Translations under genes and position numbers: made by a program | Shown: positions 6,218 through 7,967 of the stretch, one piece after another | Numbering within the stretch: position 1 is the first letter of the stretch | How the letters are laid out: each line of letters opens with the position of its first letter | The notes under the pieces: generated by a model | The model's input: the letters and a program-made list of their open reading frames with translations, nothing else | Databases searched by the model: none | Told to the model about the DNA's origin: nothing | NCBI GenBank assembly: GCA_034432795.1 | Contig: DAOUBF010000066.1 | Span: forward strand, 1 to 7,967 | DNA from: DAOUBF01 sp034432795 | Lineage (GTDB): Bacteria > Chloroflexota > Anaerolineae > DSLN01 | Direction: 5' to 3' | DNA: 7,967 nt

Positions 6218-6350
6218 CAGTAGGACGAAGTAAGTTCTGTCTCGGTCAGCGAGTTATCACCGCCCAGGCAGGATCGACCTGGGCGGTCGTGTTTCTCCCC
6301 GGCCTCGACCTCGCTCCGACCTACGTATCTCAAAATCTAAGGAGACTTTC
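6218..6350 (+). promoter_or_regulatory. Structured 5' leader of the RRM RNA-binding protein gene
   Basis: Two nested helices can be drawn. The outer one pairs GGTCAGCGAG (6244-6253) with CTCGCT (6310-6315) and GACC (6318-6321): 10 Watson-Crick pairs with a two-base CC bulge. Inside it, ACCGCCCAGG (6259-6268) pairs perfectly with CCTGGGCGGT (6278-6287), 10 bp with a 9-base loop. The sequence after the inner hairpin, CGTGTTTCTC, is only mildly T-rich, so it could be a weak attenuator ending an RNA of about 80 bases, or simply part of the fold. CGGT (6243-6246) can also pair with ACCG (6259-6262), an alternative that would break both helices. The ribosome binding site AAGGAG (6339-6344) lies outside the fold. 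I match it to no known riboswitch. Confidence 0.5.
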
Positions 6351-6704
6351 ATGACGAAAAAACTATACATCGGCAACCTGCCCTACAGCACGACCGAGAC
6401 CGTGCTGCGCGAACTGTTTGCCCAGGCCGGCGAGGTCACCGACGTCGCCATTATCACCGACCGCGACACTGGCCGCTCACGCGGCTTCGCCTTCGTGGAG
6501 ATGGCCACCGACGCGGCTGCCCGGCAGGCCATTCATCAGCTCAACGGCAAGACCCTGGACGACCGCACGATCACGGTCGCCGAGGCGCGCCCCCAGGCCC
6601 CGCGCTACAGCGCGGACAGCAATCGCGGTAGCTATGGCGGCAGCCGTGGTAGCTACGGCGGCAGCAGCCGCAACAGCTACGGCGGTGGCCGTCGCCGCCG
6701 CTAA
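6351..6704 (+). CDS. RRM-domain RNA-binding protein with Gly/Ser/Tyr/Arg-rich tail
   Basis: Small cytoplasmic single-stranded-RNA-binding protein of the bacterial RRM (Rbp) family; cyanobacterial relatives are cold-induced and act on mRNA. 117 residues. One RRM fills about residues 3-79, with RNP2 LYIGNL (5-10) and RNP1 RGFAFVEM (44-51); aromatic RNA-stacking residues Tyr6, Phe46 and Phe48 are in place. The tail (85-117) has three tandem repeats of the type RGSYGGS, with the third ending in GGG, and closes with four arginines; such RG/YG-rich tails add RNA affinity and may favour condensation. ATG 6351 has an excellent ribosome binding site, AAGGAG with a 6-base spacer. The gene follows the near-consensus promoter and structured leader; carD starts 61 bases after it on the same strand. 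Family assignment is certain; RNA targets are unknown. Confidence 0.95.
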   Translation: MTKKLYIGNLPYSTTETVLRELFAQAGEVTDVAIITDRDTGRSRGFAFVEMATDAAARQAIHQLNGKTLDDRTITVAEARPQAPRYSADSNRGSYGGSRGSYGGSSRNSYGGGRRRR

Positions 6705-6716
6705 CCAGCCACCGAT

Positions 6717-6749
6717 GGGGGGCGGGTTGCAGCCCGCGATCCGCCCCTC
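6717..6749 (+). terminator. Stem-loop between the RRM gene and carD
   Basis: GGGGGGCGG (6717-6725) pairs with CCGCCCCTC (6741-6749), 9 bp with one G-U. The 15-base loop holds a competing smaller hairpin, CGGG (6723-6726) with CCCG (6733-6736). No T run follows; instead the carD ribosome binding site begins 4 bases later. It may cause partial termination or protect the 3' end of the RRM mRNA, so that carD is made at a lower level than the RRM protein. Confidence 0.4.
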
Positions 6750-6765
6750 TCAAAGGAGGAGACTT

Positions 6766-7287
6766 ATGAGCGCTGACCTGCTCCGACCAGGGGAGCCGGT
6801 GGTTCATCCGCTGTTCGGGTTGGGGGTCATTGAAGGGGTGATGACACGCAGCCAGAAGGGCCAGGCCACCGATTACTACACCATCCGGCTCGCCGGTGAT
6901 GGCCTGCTCTCGCTTCCCGTTGCTCAAGCCGAGGCCATCGGCTTGCGCCGCGCCGTGAACGGTCTGGCCGCTATTGTCGCCTGCCTGCGCTCTCCGGCGC
7001 GTCCCCTCCCCGATGATACCCGCGAGCGCGTCACTGAACTCAACGCCCGCTGGCGCGCTTCGCAGCCCCAGGTGCTGATTGAGACCGTGCGCGATCTGGT
7101 CAACCGCAGCCACACACGCAATTTGACCCCCGCCGATAAGAAGTGGCTGAGCAGCGCGAATGAACGCCTGAGCGCCGAGGCTGCGCTGGTGGATGGCATT
7201 GATCGTGAGGAGGCGAGGACAGCGATTCAGCGCGAAATTGAGCAACTGAAACGGCGCACCGACTCACCAGAGCCTCAAGCCAGATAG
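6766..7287 (+). CDS. carD: CarD/CdnL-family RNA polymerase-binding transcription regulator
   Basis: CarD proteins bind the RNA polymerase beta subunit through a Tudor-like N-terminal domain and stabilise the open promoter complex through a helical C-terminal domain. 173 residues, near the usual 160-170. The N-terminal domain (about 5-64) shows the signature PGEPVVHPLFGLGVIEGV (8-25), then DYYTIRLAGDGLLSLPVAQAEAIGLRRAV, close to the CarD pattern of YY-RL----L-VPV--AE--GLR. The helical part (65-173) has VRDLVNRSHTRNLTPADKKWLSSA, matching the VRDL----R---L---EK--L helix pair. Trp96 in NARWRAS may be the DNA-wedge Trp of M. tuberculosis CarD, though the preceding segment is shorter here. ATG 6766 has AGGAGG (6754-6759) 6 bases upstream; longer in-frame versions only read through the RRM gene out of frame. 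The downstream gene's ribosome binding site overlaps this stop. The TRCF domain is a distant relative but lacks the helical part seen here. Confidence 0.88.
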   Translation: MSADLLRPGEPVVHPLFGLGVIEGVMTRSQKGQATDYYTIRLAGDGLLSLPVAQAEAIGLRRAVNGLAAIVACLRSPARPLPDDTRERVTELNARWRASQPQVLIETVRDLVNRSHTRNLTPADKKWLSSANERLSAEAALVDGIDREEARTAIQREIEQLKRRTDSPEPQAR

Positions 7288-7296
7288 GAGATGACG

Positions 7297-7605
7297 ATGC
7301 CGCGTCGGGGAACGCTGTATGACCCTGAAACCCATGAGTTGGTGGCCCGCATTGAGCATGGCGGCATCAGCGCGGGCCGGGACGCCGACAGCGCCGTTCT
7401 CTACCGGGCCGAGTTTTACGTTCTGGAGGAGATCCAGCCCTTCGTGGCCCTGCTCAAGCAGGGGTTGGCCTGGGTACAGTTGGCCGGTGGCCTGGAGGGG
7501 CTGGCCCGCCTGGTGGACATTGAGGTCCGGCCCGGCCGCCTGATCCAGGGCCGCCTGCAAAGCCTGGGCGCCTGGCAGGTCCGGCTGGCTCCGGCCACAC
7601 CTTAG
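7297..7605 (+). CDS. Unrecognised 102-residue protein, coupled to carD
   Basis: I do not recognise this family. The ribosome binding site AGGAG (7286-7290) overlaps the carD stop (7285-7287). An ATG at 7291 touches it directly, so ATG 7297, 6 bases downstream, is the likelier start. The protein is soluble-looking, with no signal peptide or membrane segment and no cysteine. It opens with MPRRGTLYDPETHELVARI, which reads as two beta strands around a turn, has a middle amphipathic region (about 40-70, FYVLEEIQPFVALLKQGLAWVQLAGG) and ends in a probable beta hairpin (VDIEVRPGRLIQGRLQSLGAWQVRL). Codon use is strongly GC-ending like its neighbours, supporting a real gene. Tight coupling to carD suggests co-expression and perhaps a related role, but no function can be assigned. 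Confidence 0.8.
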   Translation: MPRRGTLYDPETHELVARIEHGGISAGRDADSAVLYRAEFYVLEEIQPFVALLKQGLAWVQLAGGLEGLARLVDIEVRPGRLIQGRLQSLGAWQVRLAPATP

Positions 7606-7666
7606 CTTACCAGCGTGCAATTGTCATTCCAGGGCGCACAACGCCGGAGCCTCTCTAGAGGGTGTG

Positions 7667-7843
7667 ATGAACTTCAAAGTTAGGCCAGCGTCCGAGGCAG
7701 GCCTGGCGAGTGGAATCGCCCCTATGATCCCGGCGCATTCGGCCCCGGCCGGGGCCACACCCATCGCCGAAGCACTGATCGCGGGCTTCGCCGCGATAGC
7801 GCCGGTGGTGCCCCATATTATGCCCTGCACCTGCCGCGGATAG
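7667..7843 (+). CDS. Possible 58-residue small ORF or gene remnant (doubtful)
   Basis: ATG 7667 has an AGAGGG (7657-7662) 4 bases upstream and the frame runs to TAG at 7841-7843. About three quarters of its codons end in G or C, compatible with coding in this genome but also with chance. The start, MNFKVRPASEAGL, resembles the first strand of GNAT acetyltransferases (IRPA--ADL pattern), but the rest is Ala/Pro-rich (IAEALIAGFAAIAPVVPHIM) and ends PCTCRG, unlike that family. It may be a degraded 5' fragment, a small protein, or nothing. An overlapping minus-strand ORF covers the same stretch and is less convincing. Confidence 0.25.
   Translation: MNFKVRPASEAGLASGIAPMIPAHSAPAGATPIAEALIAGFAAIAPVVPHIMPCTCRG
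7741..7756. repeat. Perfect 16-bp GC-only palindrome
   Basis: GGCCCCGGCCGGGGCC reads the same on both strands over 16 bases, with no spacer. It lies in the 279-base gap between the 102-residue gene and the FAD oxidase gene. A second inverted repeat follows at 7778-7797 (ATCGCGG with CCGCGAT, 7 bp, loop GCTTCG). Neither has a T run. They could be operator-like sites or part of a folded leader for the downstream gene; no promoter is clear in the gap (a TATTAT at 7816-7821 lacks a -35). Confidence 0.4.
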
Positions 7844-7884
7844 ATACCCGTAAGCTGACCGTAATTAGAGAGAGGAGACCAACG

Positions 7885-7967
7885 ATGCTCAATCCAAATA
7901 CTATCCAAGACCTGCGAGCGCGCCTGCGGGGTGCGCTTCTGCTTCCCGGTGACCCCGGCTACGACGA
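7885..7967 (+). CDS. Probable FAD-binding (PCMH-type) oxidoreductase, N-terminal fragment cut by window edge
   Basis: Only 27 whole codons are present. The deduced start runs MLNPNTIQDLRARLRG then ALLLPGDPGYD. The combination of a short helix followed by G-x-(L/V)-x-x-PGDPGYD(E/D) is the usual opening of FAD-linked oxidases of the berberine-bridge/6-hydroxynicotine oxidase type, placed just before the flavin-binding PCMH domain. ATG 7885 has AGAGGAG (7871-7877) 7 bases upstream, a good site. No flavin-binding residues are inside the window, so substrate and exact subfamily are open. The preceding 279-base gap argues for its own promoter. Confidence 0.6.
   Translation, partial: MLNPNTIQDLRARLRGALLLPGDPGYD

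Larger units (their letters stand above)
5925..6350. other. Divergent regulatory region between rplS and the RRM gene
   Basis: 426 bases with no credible gene. From left to right: the rplS 5' hairpin and promoter (5961-5991); about 65 bases with nothing recognisable; a double palindrome with a G-quadruplex motif (6056-6126); an isolated extended -10-like TGATATACA (6155-6163) with no good -35; the strong plus-strand promoter (6183-6211); and the RRM leader (from about 6218). The two transcripts start roughly 240 bases apart, pointing away from each other, with the repeat between them. Confidence 0.8.

Noticed and set aside
6418..6765. Upstream extension of the carD frame through the RRM gene
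   Set aside because: The extension is an Ala/Arg/Pro-rich out-of-frame reading of the RRM gene; ATG 6766 has a strong ribosome binding site and begins the CarD domain.
7640..7860. T-box, TPP or cobalamin riboswitch, or RNase P/tmRNA, in the gap
   Set aside because: Searched by eye for their core motifs; AGAGGGTG near 7657 faintly resembles a T-box but the following bases do not match, and no other core is present.
7624..7908. 94-codon minus-strand ORF in the gap before the FAD oxidase gene
   Set aside because: It needs a TTG start with no good ribosome binding site, overlaps the start of the FAD oxidase gene on the other strand, and its product resembles nothing I know.
1..7967. tRNA genes, CRISPR arrays, transposases or a new defence system
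   Set aside because: No tRNA T-arm motif, no spaced direct repeats, and every long gene belongs to a housekeeping or regulatory family.

Overview
GC-rich chromosomal DNA dominated by housekeeping genes, most likely from a Chloroflexota (Anaerolineae-like) bacterium. That guess rests on the gene mix: GyrA without the Gammaproteobacterial insertion, a GAF histidine kinase with an enlarged glycine-rich ATP lid, a CarD-family regulator, and a short RRM protein with a Gly/Ser/Tyr/Arg tail. No 16S rRNA or other decisive marker is present, so the phylum is an inference. There are no tRNAs, rRNAs, CRISPR arrays, insertion sequences or phage genes.

Layout. (1) 1-2046, plus: DNA gyrase subunit A, missing about 150 N-terminal residues because the window starts inside the gene. 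(2) 2047-2271: gap with two hairpin-forming inverted repeats. (3) 2272-3858, plus: two-TM, GAF-domain sensor histidine kinase with no response regulator beside it. (4) 3890-5924, minus: a compact set in transcription order rplS (ribosomal protein L19), a class I glutamine-amidotransferase-like peptidase C26, and murI (glutamate racemase), with gaps of 28 and 24 bases, apparently driven by an extended -10 promoter at 5983-5991. The kinase and murI converge over a double palindrome at 3880-3921. (5) 5925-6350: divergent regulatory region with the rplS promoter and 5' hairpin, a second and larger palindrome with a G-quadruplex motif, and a near-consensus plus-strand promoter (6183-6211) followed by a foldable 130-base leader. 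(6) 6351-7605, plus: RRM RNA-binding protein, CarD-family RNA-polymerase-binding regulator, and an unrecognised 102-residue protein whose ribosome binding site overlaps the carD stop. (7) 7606-7884: mostly without a convincing gene, holding a perfect 16-bp palindrome and one doubtful 58-codon ORF. (8) 7885-7967, plus: the first 27 codons of a probable FAD-dependent oxidase.

Working together. rplS-C26-murI joins a ribosomal protein with two enzymes of glutamate/glutamyl metabolism, murI supplying D-glutamate for peptidoglycan. The RRM-carD-hypothetical cluster groups an RNA-binding protein and a transcription-initiation factor behind one strong promoter and a structured leader, which suggests growth- or stress-linked control of gene expression. 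I see no clear novel defence or mobile system. The best candidates for something undescribed are the structured RRM leader, the hairpin at the predicted 5' end of the rplS transcript, and the unknown gene coupled to carD.
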